NCBI GenBank assembly: GCA_020433455.1
Contig: JAGRCP010000019.1
Location: 1-64,000 of the forward strand
DNA length: 64,000 bases
Direction of reading: 5' to 3'
Source: Caldilineaceae bacterium
Lineage (GTDB): Bacteria > Chloroflexota > Anaerolineae > Caldilineales > Caldilineaceae
Shown here: positions 37,156-46,815 of the stretch, one piece after another
How the letters are laid out: each line of letters opens with the position of its first letter
How positions within the stretch are numbered: position 1 is the first letter of the stretch
Made by a program: the position numbers and the translations under genes
Notes under the pieces: generated by a model
Told to the model about the DNA's origin: nothing
The model's input: the letters and a program-made list of their open reading frames with translations, nothing else
Database searches by the model: none

Positions 37156-38235
37156 ATGGCAAAACTGCTCGAAGTGAAGAATTTAAAGACCCAGTTCTTC
37201 ACCCAGGATGGAGTCGTTCACGCAGTGAACGGAATCTCCTACACGGTCGATGCCGGCGAGACAGTCGCCATCGTGGGTGAATCCGGTTCGGGCAAAAGCG
37301 TGGGGGTTATGTCGCTCATACGCTTAATTCCTTCCCCTCCGGGCAAAATTGTGGACGGCGAAGTTTGGTTCGACGGCCAGGACCTGTTGAAGCTAAACGA
37401 AGACGAATTGCGCCATATCCGCGGCAATCGCATCGCCATGATTTTCCAGGACCCCATGACGTCGCTCAATCCGGTGCTGACGATTGGTCGTCAGATTACG
37501 GAAGCGTTGGAATTGCACCTGAACATGAACCGGGATCAGGCGCGTAAGCGGGCGGTCAAGCTCATGGAGATGGTGGGTATCCCCGGGGCCGAAGCGCGGC
37601 TGGACGATTATCCTCACCAGTTTTCGGGCGGGATGCGCCAACGCGTGATGATTGCCATGGGCCTCAGCTGCGATCCTCAGTTGCTCATTGCTGACGAACC
37701 GACGACGGCGCTGGACGTGACGATTCAGGCGCAAATTGTGGATCTGGTCAACCGGCTCAAAGAAGAACTGGGCATGGCCGTGATCTGGATTACCCATGAT
37801 CTGGGGGTTGTGGCCGGCATGGCCGAACGGGTCATCGTGATGTATTCCGGCTTTATTGTGGAAGAATCCCTGGTCGATGATCTGTATGCCAATCCTCGCC
37901 ATCCCTACACGCTGGGTTTGCTGCGCTCCATCCCGCGTCTGGATATCGGACGCCAGAAGCGTCTCATCCCCATTGACGGCCTGCCGCCGGACTTGCTGGA
38001 AGCGCCGACCAGTTGTCCATTTGCGCCGCGTTGCGATTTTGCCATCGAGAAATGCACCCAGGAGAATCCGTCTCTGGAGTCGGTGGGACCCGACCATGTC
38101 GCGGCCTGTTGGGTGGACATTTCCGGTGCCAAGGTAAACGTTGCCAGCGATGCTGATTTAACCGAGGCAGAACTGCGCAGTAGAGAAGATGCGGCCGTTG
38201 CCGTCAGCAGCAAACAAGAGGGAGAAGGCGCCTAA
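37156..38235 (+). CDS. oppD: Peptide/oligosaccharide ABC transporter ATP-binding protein, OppD/DppD-like
   Basis: A 359-residue ATPase: Walker [10 protein letters not shown]-loop [11 protein letters not shown], signature FSGGMRQRV, Walker [13 protein letters not shown], switch His in WITHDLGVV. The C-terminal oligo_HPY segment contains [14 protein letters not shown] and a later Cys, the four-Cys site that binds an iron-sulfur cluster in some Dpp/Opp ATPases. It pairs with OppF, whose ATG overlaps its stop by one base. No other ATPase is encoded among the two binding protein/permease sets that follow. Confidence 0.93.
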   Translation: MAKLLEVKNLKTQFFTQDGVVHAVNGISYTVDAGETVAIVGESGSGKSVGVMSLIRLIPSPPGKIVDGEVWFDGQDLLKLNEDELRHIRGNRIAMIFQDPMTSLNPVLTIGRQITEALELHLNMNRDQARKRAVKLMEMVGIPGAEARLDDYPHQFSGGMRQRVMIAMGLSCDPQLLIADEPTTALDVTIQAQIVDLVNRLKEELGMAVIWITHDLGVVAGMAERVIVMYSGFIVEESLVDDLYANPRHPYTLGLLRSIPRLDIGRQKRLIPIDGLPPDLLEAPTSCPFAPRCDFAIEKCTQENPSLESVGPDHVAACWVDISGAKVNVASDADLTEAELRSREDAAVAVSSKQEGEGA

Positions 38236-39257
38236 TGAGCACCCAAACAAACGGCTCCCAGGGAAGTGGCGCCCTGGTTGAGGTGAAAGGTCTAAAGATG
38301 CACTTTCCCATCTCCAAGGGAGTCATCTTCCAGCGTCAGGTCGGCGCCATCAAGGCGGTGGACGGCGTTACGTTCAGCCTCTACCCCGGCGAGACGCTGG
38401 GCCTGGTGGGCGAGTCCGGCTGCGGCAAATCGACGACCGGTCGAGCCATTTTGCAGCTCTATCGCCCTACGGACGGTTCCGTGGTTTTCGAGGGCAAAGA
38501 GCTAACGGAAATCAAGGGCGAAGAGTTGCGCAAGATGCGGCGCAGCATGCAGATGATTTTCCAGGACCCCTATGCATCACTCAACCCGCGCATGACTGTG
38601 GGCAGCATTGTCAGCGAGCCGTTGGAAGTCCACGGCATCGGCGGCAGCCGCAAGGAGCGACAGAAGCGGGTGCAGGAATTGCTGAAGACTGTGGGCTTGA
38701 ATCCCTACTTTGTCAATCGTTACCCCCATGAATTTTCCGGCGGTCAGCGGCAGCGTATTGGCGTGGCCCGGGCCTTGGCCGTCAATCCTTCCTTCATCGT
38801 TTGCGACGAGCCTATTTCCGCACTGGACGTGTCGATTCAGGCTCAGATCATCAACCTGCTGGAAGACCTCCAGGAAGAGTTGAACCTGACCTACCTCTTT
38901 ATTGCCCATGACCTATCGGTTGTGCGTCATATCTCGGACCGCATTGCCGTGATGTATCTGGGCAAAATTGCTGAACTGGCCGAACGGGATGAACTATACG
39001 CCAACCCCATGCATCCCTACACCCAGGCGTTGCTCTCCGCCGTGCCCATTCCGGACCCGGTAATTGAGAACGAACGCAAGCGCATTATTCTGGAGGGCGA
39101 TGTTCCCAGCCCGGCCAATCCTCCCCAGGGATGTAACTTCTGCACCCGCTGTCCCCGAGTTATGGACGTCTGCCGTGAAAAAGAGCCAGAATTTAAGGAC
39201 CACGGCAACGGGCATTACGTGGCTTGTTGGCTTTATGAAGAAGGGCATGAAGGCTAA
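38235..39257 (+). CDS. oppF: Peptide/oligosaccharide ABC transporter ATP-binding protein, OppF/DppF-like
   Basis: A 340-residue second ATPase: Walker [11 protein letters not shown]-loop [15 protein letters not shown], signature FSGGQRQRI, Walker [13 protein letters not shown], His in IAHDLSVV. The C-terminus has the Cys-rich [19 protein letters not shown] and a final Cys. It forms a heterodimer with OppD. A terminator-like hairpin follows, and the downstream binding-protein gene has its own promoter. Confidence 0.93.
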   Translation: MSTQTNGSQGSGALVEVKGLKMHFPISKGVIFQRQVGAIKAVDGVTFSLYPGETLGLVGESGCGKSTTGRAILQLYRPTDGSVVFEGKELTEIKGEELRKMRRSMQMIFQDPYASLNPRMTVGSIVSEPLEVHGIGGSRKERQKRVQELLKTVGLNPYFVNRYPHEFSGGQRQRIGVARALAVNPSFIVCDEPISALDVSIQAQIINLLEDLQEELNLTYLFIAHDLSVVRHISDRIAVMYLGKIAELAERDELYANPMHPYTQALLSAVPIPDPVIENERKRIILEGDVPSPANPPQGCNFCTRCPRVMDVCREKEPEFKDHGNGHYVACWLYEEGHEG

Positions 39258-39266
39258 GTAATGGCT

Positions 39267-39301
39267 ATAAAGTCGAGTTTCTCAATGAAACTCGACTTTA
39301 T
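39267..39301 (+). terminator. Terminator after oppDF
   Basis: Arms 39267-39281 and 39287-39301 pair over 15 bases with loop TCAAT. The tail is T-rich only in part (TTTATTCATG). It lies 9 bases after the oppF stop. Confidence 0.65.
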
Positions 39302-39357
39302 TCATGTTCATGAATGCGTTGTCTTTATTTTTGCAAAGAAATTTCGGCACAAAAAAA

Positions 39358-39387
39358 TTGACAACGCATAAATTTTAATGCTACCAT
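39358..39387 (+). promoter_or_regulatory. Predicted promoter of the first binding-protein gene
   Basis: TTGACA, 18 bases, TACCAT. The -35 overlaps the second arm of a 10-base inverted repeat, ATGCGTTGTC (39314-39323) and GACAACGCAT (39360-39369), which could be an operator. The leader to the ATG would be about 147 bases. Confidence 0.5.
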
Positions 39388-39540
39388 ACAACGGTATTCT
39401 CAGTACCCTCGTAACATCTGTCCGCAGAATACATCCACACTAAGGTACAATCGTATCTGCCAAGCCGTTTTACCCAGTAGTTTTTCGTGAACGTTTGTTC
39501 GCCGCCCTGGCGGACAGCTAACCACAAAGGAGTGTAATAG

Positions 39541-41337
39541 ATGTATAAACGAAGCTATGTAGTGATGCTGCTCCTGGCGCTTGCCGCTATGGTCTTCAGC
39601 GCCTGTGCCGCTCCGGCCGTTCCCGCGGGCGACTCCTCCGGCTCTGACGGCGATATGGCCGGCGACATGGGCCCGGTAACCGTACGCTATAACCTGGCTA
39701 CCGAACCGCCTACCGTTGACCCCGCCCTCTCCACAGATACCACGTCCAGTGCGGTGATCCGCTCCATCGACGTGGGCCTGACCAGACTCAATCCCGAAGA
39801 TTCTTCGGCTGAGCCTTCTCTGGCCACGGATTGGTCCCAGAGCGACGACGGCCTGACCTGGACCTTTAACCTGCGCACCGACATTCCGTGGGTGAAATAC
39901 AACGCCGACAGCGGCGAGGTCGAGGAAGTCACGGGCGATGACGGCTCAGTCATGTACGTGACCGCGCCTCAGGTTGAGTACGGTATCAAGCGCGCCTGCG
40001 ATCCCGAGACCGCTTCGGACTACGCCTACATTCTCTACGTTATCGACGGCTGTGAGGCCGCCAACATCGGTGAGGGTGCGGTAGATGATATCGCCGTCAC
40101 CGCACTGGACGACGCTACGCTGGAGATCTCCACCACCTATGCGGCCAGCTTCTTCCCGCAGATCGTCAGCATGCCCACCGCTTTCCCGACTCCTCAGGGT
40201 GTCATCGAGGAATTCGGCGATGTCTGGACCGAAGCCGACAACATCGTCAGCAATGGCCCCTACGCCATGTCTGAATGGATTCACAACGACAGCATGCAGT
40301 TGGTCAAGAATCCCTTCTCACCCCTGTGGGCCGAGGATAGTCGGGCCGGTAATGTGGACGTCTACAACTTCGTCATGATCGAAGAGGCTTCCACCGAGTT
40401 CGCTATGTACGAAAACAACGAGCTCGACGATTCCACCGTGCCGCAGGACCAGATGGACGCCGTCTTCGGCGATGGCAGCGCCTATGGTGACGAAGGCCAT
40501 ATCGCCCCCAATAACTGCACCTACTTCTACGGCTTTATCACCAAGAAGGAAGCCGTGTCGGACCCCAATGTCCGCCGCGCGCTCTCCATGGCCGTGGATC
40601 GCGTCACCCTGGTTGATCAGATTCTCAAGGGCGGCCAGGAGCCGGCCAATTCCTTCACCAACCCGGCCAACTTCGGTACGGTTGCCTTCGATCCCGAAGT
40701 CGCTCCCTGGGCGCTGACGGAAGATCTGGGCGGCACCGGTTATGCCGCGGCCGTGGAAATGGGCAAGCAGCTCATGGCTGACGCCGGCTATCCTGACGGT
40801 GAGGGTCTCACCCTGACCATTGGTCACAACGTGAGTGAGGGCCACGCCCGCATTGCGCAGGCCATCCAGGCCATGTGGACCGCAGCCTATCCCGCCATTC
40901 AGGTGAACATCGAGACCCAGGAATGGGGCGTCTATCTGGACAGCATCGAAAACGATGCGCCCATGGAAAACAAGCCTGACGTCTATCGTCTGGGCTGGTG
41001 TGCGGATTACCCCCACGCCAACAACTGGGTGCATGAGGTCTTCAATCCTGATGCCGGTTCCAACCGCATCATGATCACCCCTGACGATCCCGCCATCGGC
41101 GATCTGGTTGCTGAGTATACCCAGCTGACCAAGGATGCCCAGACGGCTTCGCCGGAAGACTCGCTGGCCATGTACAAGCGGGCCGAGCAGTTGCTGGTAG
41201 ACGAGATGGCGGCCATTATCCCCATCTACTTCTACACCACCGTACGCATTACCAAGCCGTGGCTGAACCGCCTGTATGCGAATGATCCGTACTTCGAATA
41301 CTGGACGCTGGATCAGTCCGGTCAGGAAGGCATGTAA
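39541..41337 (+). CDS. Family 5 extracellular solute-binding lipoprotein 1 (peptide/oligosaccharide)
   Basis: A 598-residue SBP_bac_5 protein (OppA/DppA class). Signal peptide with lipobox FSAC near residue 22 and an acidic Asp/Gly/Ser spacer. The mature part starts VTVRYNLATEPPTVDPALS, the usual opening of the family. Later come VRRALSMAVDRVTLVDQ and the C-terminal YFYTTVRITKPWLNRLY. AAAGGAGTGTAATAG lies before the ATG. It delivers ligand to the permeases downstream. Ligand could be peptides or oligosaccharides; in this phylum the family often serves sugars. Two hairpins separate it from its permease. Confidence 0.9.
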   Translation: MYKRSYVVMLLLALAAMVFSACAAPAVPAGDSSGSDGDMAGDMGPVTVRYNLATEPPTVDPALSTDTTSSAVIRSIDVGLTRLNPEDSSAEPSLATDWSQSDDGLTWTFNLRTDIPWVKYNADSGEVEEVTGDDGSVMYVTAPQVEYGIKRACDPETASDYAYILYVIDGCEAANIGEGAVDDIAVTALDDATLEISTTYAASFFPQIVSMPTAFPTPQGVIEEFGDVWTEADNIVSNGPYAMSEWIHNDSMQLVKNPFSPLWAEDSRAGNVDVYNFVMIEEASTEFAMYENNELDDSTVPQDQMDAVFGDGSAYGDEGHIAPNNCTYFYGFITKKEAVSDPNVRRALSMAVDRVTLVDQILKGGQEPANSFTNPANFGTVAFDPEVAPWALTEDLGGTGYAAAVEMGKQLMADAGYPDGEGLTLTIGHNVSEGHARIAQAIQAMWTAAYPAIQVNIETQEWGVYLDSIENDAPMENKPDVYRLGWCADYPHANNWVHEVFNPDAGSNRIMITPDDPAIGDLVAEYTQLTKDAQTASPEDSLAMYKRAEQLLVDEMAAIIPIYFYTTVRITKPWLNRLYANDPYFEYWTLDQSGQEGM

Positions 41338-41344
41338 TCACATG

Positions 41345-41428
41345 AGCAAAGGCGGCTGACGTCCTTTGGGTCGCCTTTGCTTCGAGCGGGCGCTATGTGC
41401 AGGAGATTCTTCTGTCATAGCGCCCGCT
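41345..41428 (+). terminator. Two hairpins after binding protein 1 (attenuator)
   Basis: First stem AGCAAAGGCG (41345-41354) with 41372-41381. Second stem AGCGGGCGCTATG (41385-41397) with 41416-41428, followed by TGTTTTC. The second resembles an intrinsic terminator. It probably lets only part of the transcription continue into the permease genes. Confidence 0.65.
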
Positions 41429-41514
41429 TGTTTTCTCGTCGGCGCTCTCCTCGCTTCCGATTTTCCTCTCATGACCCTTGCGTCGCCTGTACGCCATAAA
41501 GGGAGAATTGCTGC

Positions 41515-42489
41515 ATGACTGCCTATATCATCCGCCGTTTGCTTTATGCAATTCCGGTTTTGTTCTGCATTATCCTGGTCACGTTCTTGCTGGCGCGCTC
41601 GCTGCCCGGCGGTCCCTTTGATCGGGCCGGCGACAAGACGCTGCCTGAAAGCATCCGCCAGAACCTGGAGGCGAAATACGGGCTGGACGACCCCGCGTAT
41701 ATTCAATTTGCCAATTATTTGGGTGGTATTGTACGCGGCGATCTGGGTCCGTCATACTCATACCGCGGCCGCAGCGTCAATCAGATTATTAAAGAATCCT
41801 TCCCGATTTCTCTTCAACTGGGCATTCTTTCGATTCTGTTGGCCGTCATTATCGGGATTCCGGCCGGGATTATCGCCGCGCTCAAACAAAATACCTGGAT
41901 TGATTATAGTAGTTCATTCGTCGCAATTTTGGGCGTTTCCATTCCGAACATTGTGTTGGGGCCGCTCCTCATCTATGTGGTTTCCGTTCAGTTCGGCTGG
42001 CTGCCCGCCGCCCGTTGGGGCGCAAATTATAAGCAGTTCTACTTCGGCTGGATTCCACCCATGACCAAGGATTTTTGGATCCATGCTATTTTGCCGGTCA
42101 TTACCTTGGGCACAGCTTTCTCCGCTACCTTTGCCCGCCTGACCCGGGCCAGCCTGCTTCAAACCATTCGGGAAGATTATATCCGTACGGCCCGAGCCAA
42201 GGGACTTACTGAGTACGGCGTTATCATGCGCCATGCCATGAAAAACTCGATGATCCCCGTGGTCACCGTCTTTGGGCCGCTGCTCATCGGCGTGGTGACC
42301 GGTTCGTTCGTTGTAGAGAGAATTTTCGGCATTCCCGGCATGGGCGAATTTTTCGTGACCAGTATTACCAACCGCGATTATCCGATTGTGCTGGGAACAA
42401 CGCTGCTCTATTCAGTGGGATTGGTATTGGCCAACATCGGTGTTGACCTGGCCTATGCCTGGCTGGATCCGCGCATTCGCTACGATTAA
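41515..42489 (+). CDS. Peptide/oligosaccharide ABC transporter permease 1, OppB/DppB-like
   Basis: A 324-residue permease with an N-terminal helix YIIRRLLYAIPVLFCIILVTFLL-type opening (about residues 3-25), the periplasmic loop RGDLGPSYSYRGR, and the coupling motif YIRTARAKGLTEYGVIMRHA around residue 225. The C-terminal ERIFGIPGMGEFFVTSI is typical of OppB. GGGAG lies before the ATG. It pairs with the next gene and uses OppDF for energy. Confidence 0.92.
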   Translation: MTAYIIRRLLYAIPVLFCIILVTFLLARSLPGGPFDRAGDKTLPESIRQNLEAKYGLDDPAYIQFANYLGGIVRGDLGPSYSYRGRSVNQIIKESFPISLQLGILSILLAVIIGIPAGIIAALKQNTWIDYSSSFVAILGVSIPNIVLGPLLIYVVSVQFGWLPAARWGANYKQFYFGWIPPMTKDFWIHAILPVITLGTAFSATFARLTRASLLQTIREDYIRTARAKGLTEYGVIMRHAMKNSMIPVVTVFGPLLIGVVTGSFVVERIFGIPGMGEFFVTSITNRDYPIVLGTTLLYSVGLVLANIGVDLAYAWLDPRIRYD

Positions 42490-42576
42490 ACCGGTAACTA
42501 AATCGGCAACACGACAAACCATTATTAAAAGCTGGACCACGCAAAGTTACTTAACATCCGGATTGGAACGATTCTT

Positions 42577-43599
42577 ATGGCGGCAGGGACCACTACAGCA
42601 GAAATGACGTCAGCGGCTCCGGTTACGCGCAGACGCACGCCCACGGGCGATGCGATTCGTCAATTGCGCAAGAACAAGATGGCGGTTGTCGGTCTAATCG
42701 TCATTTTGATCATGATTTTTATCGCGCTTTTTGTTGACACATCGCTCTTTACCTTTTTTACCGGCGGCAAAGCCCAGCCGCTGATTGCGCCGTATCACTA
42801 TGCAGAAGTTGATTTTCTCCACGCCAATGCCCCGCCGCTGACGCGTACAGAGGAGGGGAAATTTTATATACTGGGCACCGACTATCTGGGTCGCGACAAC
42901 CTGAGCCGCACATTGTATGGCTCCCGCATTTCCTTGTCTGTCGCGATTGTAGCGGCCACCGTCAGCCTCATCGTCGGGTTGATTTACGGTATGATTTCCG
43001 GTTACGGCAGCGCGGTGCGGGATAATTTTATGATGCGCGTAGTCGATTTTCTCTACGGCTTTCCCCTGATTATTTTTATCATTTTAATGCAGGTCTATTT
43101 TAAAGCCCTTTCGGCAACGGATGACACAAATCCGTTTGTCGCCTGGCTGATCCGCATTGACGATGCCATGGGCGGTATTTTTCTGGTCTTTGTCGCCATC
43201 GGCTTGCTCAACTGGCTGGGCATGGCCCGCATTGCCCGCGGGCAAACGCTATCCTTCAAGCGCAAAGAATTTGTAGAGGCGTCCCGATCGGTGGGCAGCA
43301 ATGATGGCCGCATCATCCGTAAGCACATTCTTCCCAACATCCTGGGGCCGTGTATCGTGGCCGAAACCCTGGCCATTCCCGGCTACATTCTGTTGGAATC
43401 TTTTCTCTCCTTTATCGGCCTGGGGGCCAATCCGCCCACGCCCAGTTGGGGCATCATGATTTCGGAAACCTATCAGGCCATGCGCGTCGCGCCCATGAAT
43501 GTCTTTGCCCCGGCCGTTGCGCTGACGTTGACGACGCTGGCGTTCAACTTCCTGGGCGACGGTCTGCGCGACGCATTCGATCCGCGTTTGGCCGACTAG
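42577..43599 (+). CDS. Peptide/oligosaccharide ABC transporter permease 1, OppC/DppC-like
   Basis: A 340-residue OppC-type permease: cytoplasmic N-terminus, first helix about residues 35-52, the conserved LGTDYLGRDNLSRTLYGSRISL after the periplasmic loop, and the coupling segment EFVEASRSVGSNDGRIIRKH. The C-terminus FNFLGDGLRDAFDPRLAD is standard. It completes importer set 1. A terminator follows 27 bases after the stop. Confidence 0.92.
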   Translation: MAAGTTTAEMTSAAPVTRRRTPTGDAIRQLRKNKMAVVGLIVILIMIFIALFVDTSLFTFFTGGKAQPLIAPYHYAEVDFLHANAPPLTRTEEGKFYILGTDYLGRDNLSRTLYGSRISLSVAIVAATVSLIVGLIYGMISGYGSAVRDNFMMRVVDFLYGFPLIIFIILMQVYFKALSATDDTNPFVAWLIRIDDAMGGIFLVFVAIGLLNWLGMARIARGQTLSFKRKEFVEASRSVGSNDGRIIRKHILPNILGPCIVAETLAIPGYILLESFLSFIGLGANPPTPSWGIMISETYQAMRVAPMNVFAPAVALTLTTLAFNFLGDGLRDAFDPRLAD

Positions 43600-43625
43600 A
43601 CGTCAGCCCTTTGACATGGTATAAA

Positions 43626-43657
43626 AGCGGCACTGCGCTGGGGTAGGCAGTGCCGCT
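43626..43657 (+). terminator. Intrinsic terminator after permease set 1
   Basis: AGCGGCACTGC (43626-43636) and its complement (43647-43657) pair over 11 bases, followed by ATCGTTTTAA. It ends the first importer unit. Confidence 0.78.
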
Positions 43658-43718
43658 ATCGTTTTAACCCTGTTTCCCCTTCCCTATCACGTACGGATAT
43701 AGTTGAAAGGAGCCACCT

Positions 43719-45461
43719 ATGAGAAAACCCCAATTTATTCTTTTGACCCTGCTACTGATCGGCGCGCTGGTCCTTGGAGCCTGTGCACAGCCCACACCCG
43801 TCATGCCGGGCGAGGCCGCCGCTCCGGCTGATGCTGCTGCGAGCGACGCCGCTTCCACTGAAGCCACGGGCGAAGCAGTCCGCGGCGGCGTTTGGACCGA
43901 TGCCACCAGTTCCGATGCATCCACGCTCAACCCCATCCTGGGTGCAGATAGCGCCAGCAGCGGTATCTATGGGCTTCTGACTCCTGCGCTGATTGGCGTG
44001 GACCCCTTTACCGGCGCGGTAACGCCCGACGGCTCCATCTCCGAAAGCTGGGACGTTTCCGATGACGGCCTGGTGTGGACGTTCCATCTGCGTGACGGCG
44101 TAACGTGGAGCGACGGCGATCCCGTAGACGCCAACGACTTCAAATATACCTACGACGCCATCGGCAGCGATCTGGTGGAGACGGTGCGCAAGTCCAATCT
44201 GGAAGGCATCGAGAGCATTGAGGTAATCGATCCTCTGACCGTACAGGTCACCTTTGGGAGAGTTCAATGCGACGGCTTGCTGAATCTGGGCCTGGGCTGG
44301 CTGCCGAGCCACCTCTACGCCGACGATTTTAGCGATGTCATGAACAGCCCCTATAACCTGGAACCGGCCGTCAGCGCCGGCCCCTTTGTCTTCCAGAGCT
44401 GGGCGCGGGATGATAACACCATTCTCCTGCGCAATGAATCCTACTGGCAAGGCGCGCCCAACATGGACGGCAAGATCTTCCGCATTGTGCCTGATCCCGG
44501 CGCACGCCTGGCCCAGCTTCAGAGCGGCGAGGTGGACGTAACCGGCATCCAGCCCGAGCAGATTGCCGTCGTGGACGGCGATGCCAACCTCAAGCGCTTC
44601 AACGCGCGGGATGACGGGTATGCGTATGTGGGCCTCAACCTGGCCAATCCTGAAAATCCCCAACCGGGGCAGGATGAAGAGGGCAACCTTATCGAGCAGG
44701 AGCCCCACCCCATCCTGAGCGACCGCCAGGTACGCCTGGCCATGGCCCATGCATTGGACTACCAGTCCATCATTGACAATGTCTATCTGGGCCAGGGTTA
44801 TCCCATTGCCTCCAATGTCCTACCCGCCGTGGAATGGGCTTACGATGACTCCATTGAGCCCTATGCCTATGACCCCGAACTGGCCGCCCAAATTCTGGAT
44901 GAGGCCGGCTGGGTTGATTCTGACGGCGACGGCATCCGGGACAAGGACGGCATGCCCCTGGCGCTCAATCTGGCCACCAATGCCGGCAACACCACCCGTG
45001 AGGACCTGGGCGTGTTGGTGCAGGACCAGCTGAATTCCCTGGGCTTTGACATTACCTTTGAAGCCATCGACTTCGGTACCCTGGTGGAGCAATTGCTGGG
45101 CCAGACTTTCGATATGGTCATCATCGGCTGGACCGGCCTGGGCACCGATCCCAATGATGAGAACTTCTGGCACACGGAAAATGACGTGCCCGGCAGCAGC
45201 TTCAACTTCGTCAGTTTCCAGAACGAACGCGTCAACGAACTGCTCAAGGAAGGCGTGAGCATTCCCGGCTGCGCGCCCGAAGACCGTGCGCCCTACTATT
45301 ACGAGATCCAGCAGATTATCCATGATGAGATTCCCTATCTCTTCGTAACGGGCAGCATCGGCAACACGGGCTACAGCGCCGACTGGCAGGGCATTGATCC
45401 CGGCGAGTGGAGCTTCGAGTGGAACATCGAGACCTGGTCTGACGCCACGCTGGCCCAGTAA
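43719..45461 (+). CDS. Family 5 extracellular solute-binding lipoprotein 2
   Basis: A 580-residue SBP_bac_5 protein. Lipobox LGAC near residue 21, Ala/Ser-rich spacer, then GGVWTDATSSDASTLNPILG. Core family text: VWTFHLRDGVTWSDGDPVDANDF and VRLAMAHALDYQSI. GAAAGGAG precedes the ATG. It differs strongly from binding protein 1, so the two sets should have different ligands while sharing OppDF. A long hairpin follows its stop. Confidence 0.9.
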   Translation: MRKPQFILLTLLLIGALVLGACAQPTPVMPGEAAAPADAAASDAASTEATGEAVRGGVWTDATSSDASTLNPILGADSASSGIYGLLTPALIGVDPFTGAVTPDGSISESWDVSDDGLVWTFHLRDGVTWSDGDPVDANDFKYTYDAIGSDLVETVRKSNLEGIESIEVIDPLTVQVTFGRVQCDGLLNLGLGWLPSHLYADDFSDVMNSPYNLEPAVSAGPFVFQSWARDDNTILLRNESYWQGAPNMDGKIFRIVPDPGARLAQLQSGEVDVTGIQPEQIAVVDGDANLKRFNARDDGYAYVGLNLANPENPQPGQDEEGNLIEQEPHPILSDRQVRLAMAHALDYQSIIDNVYLGQGYPIASNVLPAVEWAYDDSIEPYAYDPELAAQILDEAGWVDSDGDGIRDKDGMPLALNLATNAGNTTREDLGVLVQDQLNSLGFDITFEAIDFGTLVEQLLGQTFDMVIIGWTGLGTDPNDENFWHTENDVPGSSFNFVSFQNERVNELLKEGVSIPGCAPEDRAPYYYEIQQIIHDEIPYLFVTGSIGNTGYSADWQGIDPGEWSFEWNIETWSDATLAQ

Positions 45462-45480
45462 GGTCGCTCCGAAGAATAAG

Positions 45481-45542
45481 GTCCCCGGCACTGGCCGCAT
45501 AGTGTATCGTTAACCAGCGTGGCGCCAGCCAGTGCCGGGGAC
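45481..45542 (+). repeat. Intercistronic hairpin after binding protein 2
   Basis: GTCCCCGGCACTGGC (45481-45495) and its complement (45528-45542) form a perfect 15-bp stem with a 32-base loop. There is no strong T-run. As after the other two binding-protein genes, it can stabilise the upstream message and reduce read-through. Confidence 0.65.
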
Positions 45543-45650
45543 GTTTAGGGGATTCGATTTTTTGGAACAGCCTAAGGTCGCAGTACAGAGGTAAATCGCA
45601 GGGTGGGGACAGGTCTTTTCCCGTTTCCACCTTGCTGAGTGATATATACT

Positions 45651-45700
45651 GCGTGAATATTTGATGCGTGACTCGTGAGGCGTGTTGGACTCCGTCACAA
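45651..45700. repeat. Degenerate copy of the GATGCGTGA palindromic family
   Basis: GCGTGAATATTTGATGCGTGA followed by a decayed right half matches the outer part of the element at 27636-27693 (ACGTGAATATCTGAAACGTGATGCGTGA, split in two here by a deletion). It lies between binding protein 2 and its permease. The match is by eye and short. Confidence 0.4.
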
Positions 45701-45740
45701 GTCAGTTCTCCGTTTCCGCCCTTTACCCGGCATCCGCACC

Positions 45741-46805
45741 ATGACACGATATATCTTCCGCCGTCTGCTTCAGGCCATTCCCACCCTGGTGGGAATTAGC
45801 ATCATCAGCTTCTTTTTGGCCTATTCAGCGCCCGGCGATCCCATCAGCATGTATAATTTTGATCCCAAGGCCACGCCGGAAGCGCTGGAAATGTTGCGCC
45901 GTCAAATCGGCCTGGACCAGCCCGTGCCCATTCAGTACGTGCGCTGGATGACCGGCGTCAGCCTGCGCCGGGGCGATCATGCAGCCGAATTTCAGACCGA
46001 CGATACCCGCTGCCGGTACCTTGCCTCGCTTGACCTGACGACGTGCGACAGCGGCAAGGGCGTCATCCGCGGCGACTTGGGCATGAGCTTGCAGACCAAA
46101 CAACCGGTCTGGGATCGGCTGGTGGAACGCATGCCCGCGACCCTGGAATTGGGCGTTACGAGCTTGCTGCTTGCACTTGTCATCGGCGTGCCGTTGGGGG
46201 TGTTGAGCGCCGTCTATCGCGGCTCCATCTTCGATAACATTGTGCGCTTTCTCTCCGTGGTGGGGCAGGCCGTGCCCAACTTCTGGATGGGCATCATGCT
46301 CATCTTCGTCTTCGGCGTCATTCTGGGCTGGCTGCCCACCGGCGGCCGCCAAACCGTCTCTCTAACCCAGGAATTTGATCTGGCGGATCGCATCCGCCAC
46401 ATTATTTTGCCGGCGACCGTGTTGGCCCTGGGCGGCATTGCCATCTTCAGTCGGGTCATGCGTACGGAAACGCTGGAGGTCATCAATACGGACTACATCC
46501 GCACGGCCAGGGCCAAGGGGCTGGGTTACTCCGCCGTCTATTTTGTTCACGCCTTTCGCAACTCCCTCATCCCCTTGATGACGCTGCTGGGGCCGGCGAT
46601 TCTGGGCGTGCTCAGCGGCGCCGTGGTGACGGAGACGGTCTTTGCCTGGCCCGGCATGGGGCGTCTGACCATTGCCGCGGTCTTCCAGCGCGACTATCCG
46701 CTGGTGCTGGGGTCGGTCATGGTTTTTTCTTTTCTGACCATTATGGGCAACCTGTTGTCCGATATCCTTTACGGCGTGGTCGATCCACGCGTGCGGCTGG
46801 AGTAG
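45741..46805 (+). CDS. Peptide/oligosaccharide ABC transporter permease 2, OppB/DppB-like
   Basis: A 354-residue OppB-type permease, about 30 residues longer than permease 1 because of an enlarged first periplasmic loop (about residues 60-115, including a DDTRCRYLASLDLTTC segment with two Cys). The coupling motif YIRTARAKGLGYSAVYFVHA and the C-terminal ETVFAWPGMGRLTIAAV are conserved. ATG 45741 gives the normal OppB N-terminus MTRYIFRRLL; the frame is open to 45675. It lies 10 bases before OppC 2. Confidence 0.9.
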   Translation: MTRYIFRRLLQAIPTLVGISIISFFLAYSAPGDPISMYNFDPKATPEALEMLRRQIGLDQPVPIQYVRWMTGVSLRRGDHAAEFQTDDTRCRYLASLDLTTCDSGKGVIRGDLGMSLQTKQPVWDRLVERMPATLELGVTSLLLALVIGVPLGVLSAVYRGSIFDNIVRFLSVVGQAVPNFWMGIMLIFVFGVILGWLPTGGRQTVSLTQEFDLADRIRHIILPATVLALGGIAIFSRVMRTETLEVINTDYIRTARAKGLGYSAVYFVHAFRNSLIPLMTLLGPAILGVLSGAVVTETVFAWPGMGRLTIAAVFQRDYPLVLGSVMVFSFLTIMGNLLSDILYGVVDPRVRLE

Positions 46806-46815
46806 GAGCATCGTC

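Noticed and set aside
43611-43625. TTGACA and TATAAA close together as a promoter
   Set aside because: The spacing is 3 bases rather than about 17, and both precede the terminator at 43626-43657.
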